A program made the translations under genes and the position numbers. This document shows, piece by piece, positions 17,740-27,076 of a DNA stretch of 64,000 nucleotides; positions within the stretch are counted from its first letter, which is position 1; every line of letters begins with the position of its first letter. This DNA is from Chlorobium sp. (GTDB lineage: Bacteria; Bacteroidota; Chlorobiia; Chlorobiales; Chlorobiaceae), in the NCBI GenBank assembly GCA_028277485.1, contig JANQGE010000045.1, positions 1 through 64,000 on the forward strand, given 5' to 3'. The notes beneath the pieces are model-generated. The model did not search any database. It was not told the origin of the DNA and saw only the letters and a program-made list of their open reading frames with translations.

Positions 17740-18603
17740 CTACCTTGGCTTGCCTGTAGTGACGTTTTCCCATTCTGTTTTTATCCTTTCAAGTTCTTTT
17801 CTTGATCGTTCAAGATAGCGTGTCGCTTCTCGGTTGTTGCTGTCTCGCCTAAGGACTTCGTTCATGTTATTGATGGCCAACTCATACTTGCCTTTGGTAT
17901 AATAGTCGATGCCTTCCGCGAGGTACTGGTTAATCTGCTGTTTTTCTTTCTCTGCTTTTCTTATGCTGTCCTGTATGATTTTAGCTTTCCATTTTTCTTC
18001 TGCTTCTCTTGCCTTTGCTTCTTGGAGCATTTTCAGTCTTTGCATCTCTTTTTCTGCATCTTCGGCGGCTTTTTTGCTTTCTTCCTGGTAAACAATCGTC
18101 TCGCGCTCGGTTTTTTTTACTTCAAGAAAAAAGTAGCCTGCAACACCGATTATGCCAATAGCTCCAATGACTGCGATAATACCCAGTATGATGAAAATGT
18201 GGTTGTTGGATGACTTGAGTGCTTGCGGCTGGGGTTTGGTTGTTGTTGGTTCTTGAAAGGGGGGGGGCGCAGAGTCGATGTGGAAATGGTGAAGAGGGGT
18301 TTTTTCCTGTTCCTCTTCATCTTCTTCATGTTCGTTTTTCGTTATGCTGTTTTCCTGAAAAGCTTCATGCGAACGTTCGCTCTCAGCTCGCGGGGTGTCG
18401 TCGGTCCCCTGAATGGTTTCAGGTTCAGGGGGATGTTCAGCAACGGTTTTCGACAGGGCGTGGGAAACCTCCGGCTCTTTTTCTGTTTCGGTAAAAACAG
18501 TTTCTTTTTCCTGTTCCTTTCCGCAGAATGGACAATGAACAGATGGCCCGTGGAGACTTTTCTGACAAAAAGGGCATGAAACCGGGTATTTCTTTGCTTC
18601 CAT
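17740..18603 (-). CDS. Zinc-ribbon, single-TM, TPR-like protein at the edge of the tubulin-like cluster
   Basis: A 287-residue protein. The N-terminal CPFC...CPFC pair (residues 10-27) is a zinc ribbon. Then come about 100 acidic, Pro-rich residues, one transmembrane helix near 133-160, a highly charged coiled coil (about 165-225) and a C-terminal TPR-like repeat (GIDYYTKGKYELAINNMNEV). The ribbon probably faces the cytoplasm and the repeat the periplasm. It is transcribed away from the rest of the cluster, with about 490 bp between them. Membership in the system is inferred from position, and from the zinc-ribbon theme shared with the gene at 19835. I do not recognise a named family. Confidence 0.8.
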   Translation of the reverse strand: MEAKKYPVSCPFCQKSLHGPSVHCPFCGKEQEKETVFTETEKEPEVSHALSKTVAEHPPEPETIQGTDDTPRAESERSHEAFQENSITKNEHEEDEEEQEKTPLHHFHIDSAPPPFQEPTTTKPQPQALKSSNNHIFIILGIIAVIGAIGIIGVAGYFFLEVKKTERETIVYQEESKKAAEDAEKEMQRLKMLQEAKAREAEEKWKAKIIQDSIRKAEKEKQQINQYLAEGIDYYTKGKYELAINNMNEVLRRDSNNREATRYLERSRKELERIKTEWENVTTGKPR

Positions 18604-19094
18604 TTGCTGTGACTGCCTATATCGTTACTCTCCTTAACGGAAAATGGCTCGTTACCAAGACTAAAAATATGAAAGTTTGTAAGAAATAGGAACAGCTTGA
18701 AAGGCACAGGGTAATGTGGTTATTGTTCCTCGCCAGGGTTTCGTAAAAAAAAAGTGTTCAAGCTTTGTTAAAACATAAAAATAATAGATATTTTATGTGT
18801 AAACTTAACTTCTGTGATTGACGGTTTTTTCATGCCCTATATGCTTGCCTGCGATGACATCTCCTGTTTGTTAACCGTCATGCTAAAGCAGCCCCATGTT
18901 TTCGGGTAGTTTTCTGCCTTGATAGGAAGGCCTTCTGTATCTTTCTATTATAGAACAAGTTGCGTTTATTTTCTGCCTCAGTGGCCAGTGTGGTGCGTAA
19001 CATTGGATAATTTGCAGATAGCGTATCACCTATGCCCAGCTTTTGTCAGATTACGCATTTCTGTTTTCGTCACAATAGAAAAAAGGAGAAAAAA
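18604..19094. other. Divergent intergenic region of the tubulin-like cluster
   Basis: About 490 bp between divergently transcribed genes, AT-rich and with no supported ORF. It must carry the promoters for both directions, but I cannot pick convincing -35/-10 pairs. An AAAGGAGAA ribosome-binding site ends the region at 19082-19090. Confidence 0.5.
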
Positions 19095-19772
19095 ATGAAT
19101 AAATATAGTGTTGTCATAGTAATTTGTGCCTTTTCTCTTTCCCTTTCCAGCTGTGCTACGACAGGCCAAACCGGGGCAGGAATTGGTGCGACGGCAGGTG
19201 GAGTCTTAGGCTATGTGTTAGGTGGAGAAAAAGGGGCAGCATTAGGTGTTGCTGTTGGAGGGCTTGCAGGATATTTCATAGGTGTCGAGATCGGGAAGGC
19301 AAAAACACGGAAAATCAAAACTGCCAACCAGGTCTATCAGCAGAAACCATATCTTGCGAAAGTTAAGGCGAAAAACCTTCCCCCGACAGTTTCGAGCATG
19401 GCTCCGGTTATACGTGATCAGACTCAGAAAAGAATATACACAGTCAAAAATGGTGAATGGATCGATCTGTGTACAAACTATCAGATCGATATACCTAAAC
19501 ACAGCCCGAACAAAACAGTTGCTGTTACTGAATACAATACCTTGGTTGCACCGGATGGTTCGGTAATGAAAGGTGCTGGTCTAAAGAGAAATATTGTGAG
19601 AGAATGTGGGCAGGTTGAGGGTGCTATACCGGTAAAAATACCAAAGAACATGCCTGCAGGTAAATACAACCATTATGCTTCTGTTATTGTCGATGGCAAG
19701 AAATACGAGAAAATGCAGGAAGTTCAGATTGCCATATCGGACGGCATATATGAAGTCTATGCTCTTAACTGA
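19095..19772 (+). CDS. Glycine-zipper lipoprotein
   Basis: A 225-residue secreted lipoprotein. The signal peptide ends in a lipobox (SLSSCATTG), so the mature protein starts at Cys near residue 19. A glycine-zipper membrane segment follows (GAGIGATAGGVLGYVLGG, then GVAVGGLAGYFIG), of the type seen in SlyB/17-kDa surface antigen proteins. The C-terminal 140 residues are a beta-rich periplasmic domain with no family I can name. The start at 19095 is chosen for its strong ribosome-binding site; an earlier ATG at 19032 would add 21 residues before the signal peptide. First plus-strand gene of the tubulin-like cluster. Confidence 0.85.
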   Translation: MNKYSVVIVICAFSLSLSSCATTGQTGAGIGATAGGVLGYVLGGEKGAALGVAVGGLAGYFIGVEIGKAKTRKIKTANQVYQQKPYLAKVKAKNLPPTVSSMAPVIRDQTQKRIYTVKNGEWIDLCTNYQIDIPKHSPNKTVAVTEYNTLVAPDGSVMKGAGLKRNIVRECGQVEGAIPVKIPKNMPAGKYNHYASVIVDGKKYEKMQEVQIAISDGIYEVYALN

Positions 19773-19834
19773 GCACGTCTCTTGGGATTCGTAAAACGAT
19801 AGCTTGTCAAGCTCTTCTTTTGGGAGAATGAGAT

Positions 19835-21418
19835 ATGATATGGCCTTCAATTGATGGTTCGGTAGAGTGGGTGCAAAATGAAAAATCAGAGGGGCCAAGT
19901 GGCTTTGCCATCCACAAGGTTAATGGCCGCCAGTGTAAGTCTGGCGGGTTACTGCCACTCGACTTTCTGCTTGAAACCAAGCAGCATCCAGATACTGAAT
20001 GTTCTTATAGGCAAAGTCGATTTCCCAAAGACTTCAGCTATTGTCCTCATTGTGGTATGTCTTTGATTGAAGACAACGCAGTACATGATAAAGGTAACTG
20101 GTTACCGCCTTATGGTTCGGGTGACGGTTTGAAACTCTACAGAAAACAGGTCTTGATTAATACTGAGCAGTTTGGTCAGGAGTTTAAACTGCCACACCAT
20201 GCAGGTATGTATGCTTTTTGCACCGCGAAACTTGGTTGCAGAAAAAAAATACTGGTTGCAATTCAGCGAAATAATGGAGTGTTATGGTTTTATAATACAG
20301 AACACGATAAATGGACAAAACTGCAGGGGACTGTAGGGAAAAGTGATGCGATTCCTTCCTGGTCCTGGTCTGTATCCACTGATACAAGTGAATCAGGACT
20401 GTGTATTCCAAATGATGAAGCTCCAGTATGGGTCAGGATTGACTGGCTGACAAATACAGTTTCTGTTATTAAGGGTGAAGGCCGTAGTCTTGGGGGGGCG
20501 GCAGTTCTAGGTGACATTATGTTAGTTCCCGTCTTACAATCAGGCGGATCTCTGGTCCTCGCAGCTTTTAAAGAAGGTGAGGGGTCATGGTCTTATGTAA
20601 CGGCCTTATATGACGACATCGATATTAAAGCGTATCTGGAAAATGAATCAGGAAAAGAGGCATTTACCGGGATTCCCGTTAAAGTTGATGGAGAATCCAT
20701 TGTTTACTGGCCTTGCCGGGGTGGTTACATCCAAGCTTCGATCTCGGTTTCAGGTGGGGTGGAATGGTCGTTTAGTCCTTGGGAAACGGATGAATATCCT
20801 GCAATAGCTCTTGTCGAGCTTGGTCCTCCACATCAGGAGGGAGGGAGTAGTACAGCGTTATGGGAATTATGCAAGGATTATGATCCAAAAAGGCGAGATA
20901 CCACGGTATATAAAGTATTCAAGTTGGGAGGGCAAGCCGATGGTTACGAAGGTGAGGATTGGGAATCCATAGATCAGGGGCAAATGCTTTCAACCGGAAA
21001 GGCTTGTTTTTCAACGACTTGGGATTTTTGGAAAAAAAGAGGAGAAACAGATCTTAACGCATCTGAGCATAAAGACTTAAGAATACCTCTTCTTGAATTT
21101 GAGCATAACGGGCTGGTGTTGCTATGCAATGTTGCATCTTGGAGAGGAAGAGATTCCTTAGACACATTCACGGATTTTTTTAAAAAAAAGAATACCAAGA
21201 CGCATATCCGTTTTGTTCTAGATGGCTCGGGAAAAGCCGAATGTTCTCTGAAGGCTGAAGGTGTAAGTGGCCGAAATGAAATGAATGACAGTTTATTTCT
21301 TTATGATGTATCGAAAGTTCCAGAAATATCAGTTTTCATATATGAAAGCTCTTTACATATCTATTTGCCTGAAATTCGAAAGAGTTATCGCTGGAATTTG
21401 TTGACGGAGGAGGAATGA
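19835..21418 (+). CDS. Large uncharacterised protein with cysteine knuckle in the tubulin-like cluster
   Basis: A 527-residue protein without signal peptide or membrane segment. Near residue 70 it has SYCPHCGMSL, with further Cys in GRQC and TEC shortly before, suggesting a zinc ribbon close to the N-terminus. The rest is rich in Trp, Gly and short beta strands with repeating patterns (GVLWFYNTEHDKWTKL, GSWSYVTALYDD, GVEWSFSPWETDEYP), which suggests a beta-propeller-like fold; this is inference. Its stop overlaps the next start (ATGA), so it is translationally coupled to the vWA-like gene. No function can be assigned. Confidence 0.8.
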   Translation: MIWPSIDGSVEWVQNEKSEGPSGFAIHKVNGRQCKSGGLLPLDFLLETKQHPDTECSYRQSRFPKDFSYCPHCGMSLIEDNAVHDKGNWLPPYGSGDGLKLYRKQVLINTEQFGQEFKLPHHAGMYAFCTAKLGCRKKILVAIQRNNGVLWFYNTEHDKWTKLQGTVGKSDAIPSWSWSVSTDTSESGLCIPNDEAPVWVRIDWLTNTVSVIKGEGRSLGGAAVLGDIMLVPVLQSGGSLVLAAFKEGEGSWSYVTALYDDIDIKAYLENESGKEAFTGIPVKVDGESIVYWPCRGGYIQASISVSGGVEWSFSPWETDEYPAIALVELGPPHQEGGSSTALWELCKDYDPKRRDTTVYKVFKLGGQADGYEGEDWESIDQGQMLSTGKACFSTTWDFWKKRGETDLNASEHKDLRIPLLEFEHNGLVLLCNVASWRGRDSLDTFTDFFKKKNTKTHIRFVLDGSGKAECSLKAEGVSGRNEMNDSLFLYDVSKVPEISVFIYESSLHIYLPEIRKSYRWNLLTEEE

Positions 21419-22908
21419 GCAAGAGTATTCGTAACAGTATAACAGTGCTTGTTTTTTTTCTTGCGATGTTCGGCCGGAGTCCGTTTTCGGTTGCAGGGGT
21501 TCAGCAGATAATTCTTGTCCAAAACTCCGGATGGATGCTTCCATTCTATGAGGATCCTTCATCCGGATTCAAGGAGCTTGCAGTAGAATTATCCACACGT
21601 CTTTACAACTATGGTGCAGAAGAACAGGTTATTGCCAGTTTTAACCAGTCATTTGCAGACAACAAATCGCCATATCTGCATTATAGCGGAACAGAACAGG
21701 CTATGATCAGGCAGGCAATTGTGTCTATAGCACCTGTTATGAAGCCAGGAACGCGTGTCTATAGCGATACTGATTTTAAAGAGGCTATTCTGGGCGCTGT
21801 TACTCAGTTTTCTCCAGGTAAGCCTTGCGTGTTCTGGATTATTACAAATAATAAGAACAGTCCTTACAACAGTCTGGAGACTGTGAAACGTAACCGTGAG
21901 TTTTATGAGTTTGTCAATGGCTCTGAAGAAATAACCCGCATTGTGGCTTTTCCGTATGCTATGAAAGTCCAAAGTGTCACAAAGCCGGAATATCGTGCGG
22001 ACGGGCTTATGATCTATGCGATGGCGTATGGCGAAGAAGCTGGCAGGTTTTTGCAGGATATGTTGTCTCATAACATTCCATTCGGCCAACAGGCGGCGCG
22101 GCTGAAGCCCTTGAATGCTGAAGCTTTGACGTTCATTCCGAAATATGTGAGAGGAAGTGAAAGTGTAACTGTTGACAACAGTGGAAGAACTCTGCTACTG
22201 GGTTTTGACGCAAAAACAACTCCTGGAGCTGTCGACATAACAGGGAGGTTTATCAATGATTTTTATCCGTATGATATTGTTTCCGCAGATCTTGCAATGG
22301 CATTCGGATTCAGTAATAACAACAAAGGAATTTATGCCAAACTTTCAACAGATCACATTGAAAATATAATTTCCGGAAAACAATCCTCTGATGTGACTGT
22401 TCGGGTCACGGTTCCGCCTGTTCCCTCTCCATGGAGTCCCGACGTGATTTTTGGATCGGGTTATCGTTCGAAAGGTCTCATTCGTTTTGAATTAAAGAAT
22501 CAGAAACTTGCTCTTTCAAATGAATTTCGAAGCTTGATGCATGAATTGTTTCCCGATGACCCACTTCCCGATTTATTTATACCTGGTCCTTCTTCACATT
22601 CATCGGTTACGCATCAGCCTCTTTTGGTTCAGGTGACGTACCCGAGTTGGCCACTTGTTGTTGTTGGTTTCATGGTCTTTGCAATTTTAGGTGGCTTAGT
22701 AGGGGGAGGGGTGTTGTTCAGCAGGGAGAAGATGTACCATGTTTCGGTCGATGGTGTGAGGAAAAACTTTGGGTTGAGACCTTTTCATCAAGCAGATATT
22801 ATCAATTCTTCCGGCGAAAAAATTGGCGTAATTAAAAGGGGGATAATAAAACCAGAGATCGTACTTGACAAAGAAAAGGCTTCCCAAAGCAATGTGAGGC
22901 TCATGTAG
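21415..22908 (+). CDS. vWA-like exported protein with C-terminal membrane anchor
   Basis: A 497-residue protein with an N-terminal signal sequence (about 1-28), then a domain opening with QQIILVQNSGWML, which aligns with the first strand of von Willebrand A domains. The MIDAS Asp-x-Ser-x-Ser is replaced by Gln-Asn-Ser-Gly-Trp, so metal binding is probably lost. A second, beta-rich domain follows (about 235-400), then one glycine-rich transmembrane helix (about 412-437) and a 60-residue tail expected in the cytoplasm. It could link an envelope domain to the cytoplasmic tubulin-like protein; that is inference. It is coupled to the upstream gene by an ATGA overlap. Confidence 0.78.
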   Translation: MSKSIRNSITVLVFFLAMFGRSPFSVAGVQQIILVQNSGWMLPFYEDPSSGFKELAVELSTRLYNYGAEEQVIASFNQSFADNKSPYLHYSGTEQAMIRQAIVSIAPVMKPGTRVYSDTDFKEAILGAVTQFSPGKPCVFWIITNNKNSPYNSLETVKRNREFYEFVNGSEEITRIVAFPYAMKVQSVTKPEYRADGLMIYAMAYGEEAGRFLQDMLSHNIPFGQQAARLKPLNAEALTFIPKYVRGSESVTVDNSGRTLLLGFDAKTTPGAVDITGRFINDFYPYDIVSADLAMAFGFSNNNKGIYAKLSTDHIENIISGKQSSDVTVRVTVPPVPSPWSPDVIFGSGYRSKGLIRFELKNQKLALSNEFRSLMHELFPDDPLPDLFIPGPSSHSSVTHQPLLVQVTYPSWPLVVVGFMVFAILGGLVGGGVLFSREKMYHVSVDGVRKNFGLRPFHQADIINSSGEKIGVIKRGIIKPEIVLDKEKASQSNVRLM

Positions 22909-22952
22909 TGTTTTTCTTTCTTCTCATATAATCAATAATCAATGCAAATACT

Positions 22953-23363
22953 ATGAACGAAGATAACAATACAACTGTTCTGCCGCCCATTACTGATGGA
23001 GAGAATACAACAACTGTCATTCCAGATAGCATTAGCATTGTTATTCCAGGATCTGATATGGTGACAGCTCCAACCGGCAAAGAAATCATGATAGGTGTAG
23101 GAATTTTGCTGGTTCTGGCTGTCTTGTTCTTTTTTATTCGCAATGCATTTGTGAATTTTCTCGTTGGTCCAAACATGAAGCGATCTCCAAACAATGCAGG
23201 TTTGGCTGGTTGGGGATTATTCGGCGGGTTATTTTTTGGCTCGGCCATTGGTTGTATTGCAATTATCAGTACGGAGCTGCTGACTCTAGCGCTCACTGTG
23301 CCTCTTTCTCTTCTCTCAATTATCTGTTTCGGCCTTGCATTATTTGTTGCAATGAAAAAATAA
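22953..23363 (+). CDS. Small multi-TM protein of the tubulin-like cluster
   Basis: A 136-residue protein: a Thr/Pro/Asp-rich N-terminal stretch of about 45 residues, then three or four hydrophobic segments (IMIGVGILLVLAVLFFF, GLFGGLFFGSAIGCIAII and a C-terminal hydrophobic run ending in AMKK). No family is recognised. It sits between the vWA-like gene and the tubulin-like gene on the same strand, 30 bp before the latter, so it probably belongs to the same membrane complex. Confidence 0.75.
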   Translation: MNEDNNTTVLPPITDGENTTTVIPDSISIVIPGSDMVTAPTGKEIMIGVGILLVLAVLFFFIRNAFVNFLVGPNMKRSPNNAGLAGWGLFGGLFFGSAIGCIAIISTELLTLALTVPLSLLSIICFGLALFVAMKK

Positions 23364-23393
23364 CAGGACCCAGAAACCAGTCAGGAGCTGATT

Positions 23394-26300
23394 ATGAGTG
23401 AAATGGAAAATAAAAAGGAAAAAAAAGAAGTTGTACTAGAAGAAGTTGTGCCAACTCTGTTCATCGGACTTGGTGGTACTGGTGCAGAAATTCTCTGGAG
23501 GATAAGGCGCCGAATTCTTAATACCTTATGGGGGTCAGGTAATGACGTTCGTATTGAAAATCTCACAGAGTTTCCGTTAGCAGAATTTTTGCACATTGAT
23601 CTTGATGCCAGCACGATTTCAGAGCAGGGCAAAGCACAAAAAACGGATATTCTCGCAAAAAAAATTGCTTTCAAGGAAGAGGAAAGAGTTGTCAAGACGC
23701 TTGATATGGGCAAATATATCAGGACTGATGAAGATCTTGCAAAGTATCCGCTTATTCAGGAATGGTTCCCGCTTTCACGAAGCAAAATCAATGAACTTAA
23801 TATTCCCGTTGAAAAGGGGGCTGGTCAGATCAGAGCTTTCTCGCGCCTTTATTTTTTCGACAAATATCAAGAGATAAAAAACGCTGTTCGTTCAAAGGCC
23901 GAACATTTACAGGCTAATTTGACAACTGCCCCACAAGCCAGCAAGCTGGGGTTAAAGGTGAAGACGGGATCATTAAAAGTTATTGTTGTTGCATCTACTG
24001 CCGGTGGAACGGGATCCGGGTGTTTTCTTGATCTTGGTTATCTTTCCGGATTTCTTGGTGAGGAAAACGCATCATCAAATCTTGTGCTTGTTCTGCCTAC
24101 CGGTTATCGCGGGGCTAACCGGACAAGAACACAGGCTAATACCTATGCTTCTCTCATGGAACTGGAAACTTGTATGCGTCAAGGGTCACGCTTTATTCAT
24201 GAATGGTCTGAAGGTGAGATTATGAGTTTACCTGAAGATCCTTATGATGACATTTATCTGATCGACACTGCAAACCTTGCAAACTCCCAGACCGAAGATA
24301 TCAAAGATATATACAGCATGGTTGCCGACGCATTGTTTGAAGACTTTTCGACCAAGGATTTCGCCAACCGAAAACGTTCGATTTCAGCTAACCAGAACCA
24401 GCATAAATCCAATCCCTATGTTGCCAGGGTGAGCCGTAATGTATACGGTGATATGAAACTGACTTTTTCAAGGGGGTATTCTTCCTTTGCCCAGGCGATT
24501 ATCGATATGCATATAGAACAGAAGAAAACCATATTATTGTATCGTCAGGTAAACGATATGCTTAAAGTGTTTTTTGGCGTTTCTGCCGATGATCCCAAGA
24601 ACAATACGCCAACAGACGGTGAGCGTGACGAGCTGCTTGCAAATCGGATGTATCTAGGATTCGATAATGAGATCATCAATTATGATTTTGTTGTTGATGA
24701 TGATTCATTCAAGCAAGGTGTGGAAAGAACAACTTTTCCTTTGGTGGCAGAGTTATTGAGGATCAATGGTGTTTCAAGACTCGGAGATATCGAAAAAAGA
24801 ATTTCAATTCGCTTTGAAGAAATTCGCACAGGTGGAAATTACAAGGAATGGCCTCAGAAAATAACTGAAGCGATAGCGGCTATTAATCATGATACATTTA
24901 AAGCTATTGAGTCTGGTAGTGGTCTGCATGAAGAAGTAATTCGTCGACGCAGACAGGAGGTTTTATCGGAATTTCTTGATGCTCAACGTGATAAGGGATT
25001 GATCAAGGCTCTTTGGATGAGGGTCGATAACAAAGAGCGAGGTGGGCTCGATTATACCATCCAGCTTGTGCATAGCATCAAGGACAAGCTAGACAATGCT
25101 CAGGCAGGAATTGTCAGGATGTTGAGAGACAATGCAAAGTGGTTTTCAGACTTGTCTGAATTTTTGCGTTCAGAAGAAACAGAGCGATTGCAGGAACATC
25201 TCAATCAGGCTATTGGGAAATTGTTTTCCGCCCAGTCTCAGTCCGAGATGAAGCTCAAACAGATTTCAGAAGCAGTTAAGCTTTATGTTCGATATCACTT
25301 GATAGCCATTGCAAGTCGTGAGGCTGCTTTACTTGTCGAAGAGCTATCTGTAAGGTTAGCGAAACAACAGGGTACCGATGAGGATGGCAATCCGATATGG
25401 AGCGGTTTTGTCGGAGAGCTTGATGAGGGTAGAATTTTCGTGAAAAACATTATCGCTGATTTGGAAAAACAGATTAACCTGACCCGAGAGGCAATGCGTC
25501 AGGGGCATGCCATGTATTTTGTGCTCTCGGAATCCAGTGATTCGGTAGATAAATCAGAACTTGTATCCAGAAAAAAGGCGCAGCAATGGGCCGAAGAGGC
25601 ATTCCAGGATTTTGGGGGAACCCAGGTATTGTTTTCTATGCTTCGCGAAGATGAAGGGCGTGCTGAGTTGATCGGTAAGTTACAAAATCGTGCATTAGAG
25701 CTCATTAGCGTAAAAAACAATCAAGAAGAGGAGAATCCTCTTTTTGCTGCACTCGATGCGCATCAGAATCCCGCGCAATTGTTCGGTGATTTTTTGCATC
25801 GTGCTATGCCTTGGGTATCGGCGCGACTTGACAAATATTTAAAGCCCCAAGACCCGAATGACCAGTACAAATGTTACATAGGGGTAAAGGATTCAGTGCG
25901 TTTTGAAGGTAAATATGGTGCCATGCTCAAAAACAGGTTGCCCACAAGTACCATGATGACTAAAAAGGAGGTCGGCTTTGTCGAAATTGATACACCTGGA
26001 AAAATTGTCTGCTATACGGAACTGTCAGGTTTGCCTCTCCCGTCCTTGAAGGGGCTTGATGAATGGTACACATCATACCGGGAAGAAAATGGTAAGACTC
26101 CGGTTCATACTCATCGAAAAACAAGCACTTTTGTTCATCCTCGTGAATTGACCACTGACGAACTTGCCGCAAGAGCCGAAGACATTCGACTGTTTGTTCA
26201 GGCAGTAGCACTCGGAGTGCTTGAGCGCTCACAGAAAGCGGACAAGAATGGTTTATACAAGCTCTGGATCAAGGGACAGGCAAGATACGTGGGAGATGAG

Positions 26301-27026
26301 AAGTTACTTCGTCTCGAAGGATTTGAAAATAACTACCGTAATGAAGTTAAGCGCCAGCTTGAGATCGATCACGATCAGTTCAAGTCACCTGATCATACTG
26401 CTATATGGATAGCATTGCTTGAGTATTATGCATACTCGGTGTACCCACTGAAAGTTGTGTTGATTGACGGGAAAAGTAAAGAACAGAAGTCACTACCGAC
26501 TCTTATTTGTGAGCAATTGGTTGAAGAGTGGACAAAGAGACTGCACCGTATGATTGATGAGGGTATTGCAGATCAACTATTGATTTCAGCACGTAAAGCG
26601 ATGTTTGACTGGACTGATGATATAACAGATTCGATTGATGATGTCTATCTTTACGAAATAAATGGGGATGAGTACAAGCCTAAGCGGGTGTTGAAGCGAG
26701 AAGTGTTCAAGCTTGACTGGACATTGGGTAATGATATGCCAACTGCTTCTGATTCATCACAGACTTCGCTGAAGCCTAAGCCTGAGTCATCTGAAATCTT
26801 TTCATACTTTGTTGCTGTCGATGGAAAGTCAACTGGTCCTCATGGTATCGAAAAATTACGTGAGATGGTAGACAATGGAGGATTGACTGGGGACACCAGG
26901 GTTTGGAAGCAAGGTATGAAAGACTGGATGCTGGCAAAGGAGGTCGAGGAGCTTTCAGGGTTACTGGTACAGCCGCCACCGCTGGCGCCTCCACCTCTGA
27001 ACGATGGGCCGCCGCCGCTTGTTTAG
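23394..27026 (+). CDS. Tubulin/FtsZ-superfamily GTPase (Tubulin_2 type) with C-terminal GYF_2 domain
   Basis: A 1210-residue cytoplasmic protein. Residues 21-32 (TLFIGLGGTGAE) match the first nucleotide-binding loop of tubulin/FtsZ. Near 200-210, VASTAGGTGSGCFLDLG contains the tubulin signature GGTGSG. The family pattern fits Tubulin_2 proteins, which are far longer than FtsZ. A long helical region (about 400-900) follows. Residues about 1135-1185 are a GYF_2 domain (YFVAVDGKSTGPHG...VWKQGMKDWM), and the last 20 are a Pro-rich tail. Whether it hydrolyses GTP or polymerises is unknown. AGGAG lies just before the ATG. It is the last gene of the cluster and is not the FtsZ of cell division. Confidence 0.85.
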   Translation: MSEMENKKEKKEVVLEEVVPTLFIGLGGTGAEILWRIRRRILNTLWGSGNDVRIENLTEFPLAEFLHIDLDASTISEQGKAQKTDILAKKIAFKEEERVVKTLDMGKYIRTDEDLAKYPLIQEWFPLSRSKINELNIPVEKGAGQIRAFSRLYFFDKYQEIKNAVRSKAEHLQANLTTAPQASKLGLKVKTGSLKVIVVASTAGGTGSGCFLDLGYLSGFLGEENASSNLVLVLPTGYRGANRTRTQANTYASLMELETCMRQGSRFIHEWSEGEIMSLPEDPYDDIYLIDTANLANSQTEDIKDIYSMVADALFEDFSTKDFANRKRSISANQNQHKSNPYVARVSRNVYGDMKLTFSRGYSSFAQAIIDMHIEQKKTILLYRQVNDMLKVFFGVSADDPKNNTPTDGERDELLANRMYLGFDNEIINYDFVVDDDSFKQGVERTTFPLVAELLRINGVSRLGDIEKRISIRFEEIRTGGNYKEWPQKITEAIAAINHDTFKAIESGSGLHEEVIRRRRQEVLSEFLDAQRDKGLIKALWMRVDNKERGGLDYTIQLVHSIKDKLDNAQAGIVRMLRDNAKWFSDLSEFLRSEETERLQEHLNQAIGKLFSAQSQSEMKLKQISEAVKLYVRYHLIAIASREAALLVEELSVRLAKQQGTDEDGNPIWSGFVGELDEGRIFVKNIIADLEKQINLTREAMRQGHAMYFVLSESSDSVDKSELVSRKKAQQWAEEAFQDFGGTQVLFSMLREDEGRAELIGKLQNRALELISVKNNQEEENPLFAALDAHQNPAQLFGDFLHRAMPWVSARLDKYLKPQDPNDQYKCYIGVKDSVRFEGKYGAMLKNRLPTSTMMTKKEVGFVEIDTPGKIVCYTELSGLPLPSLKGLDEWYTSYREENGKTPVHTHRKTSTFVHPRELTTDELAARAEDIRLFVQAVALGVLERSQKADKNGLYKLWIKGQARYVGDEKLLRLEGFENNYRNEVKRQLEIDHDQFKSPDHTAIWIALLEYYAYSVYPLKVVLIDGKSKEQKSLPTLICEQLVEEWTKRLHRMIDEGIADQLLISARKAMFDWTDDITDSIDDVYLYEINGDEYKPKRVLKREVFKLDWTLGNDMPTASDSSQTSLKPKPESSEIFSYFVAVDGKSTGPHGIEKLREMVDNGGLTGDTRVWKQGMKDWMLAKEVEELSGLLVQPPPLAPPPLNDGPPPLV

Positions 27027-27076
27027 CGGATAGGATAATGGCTTTTATATCCCGGTTTGCATAGGTTATATTTTTT

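Noticed and set aside
23394..27026. Calling the tubulin-like gene ftsZ
   Set aside because: It is three times the length of FtsZ, lacks the FtsZ C-terminal peptide and carries a GYF_2 domain.
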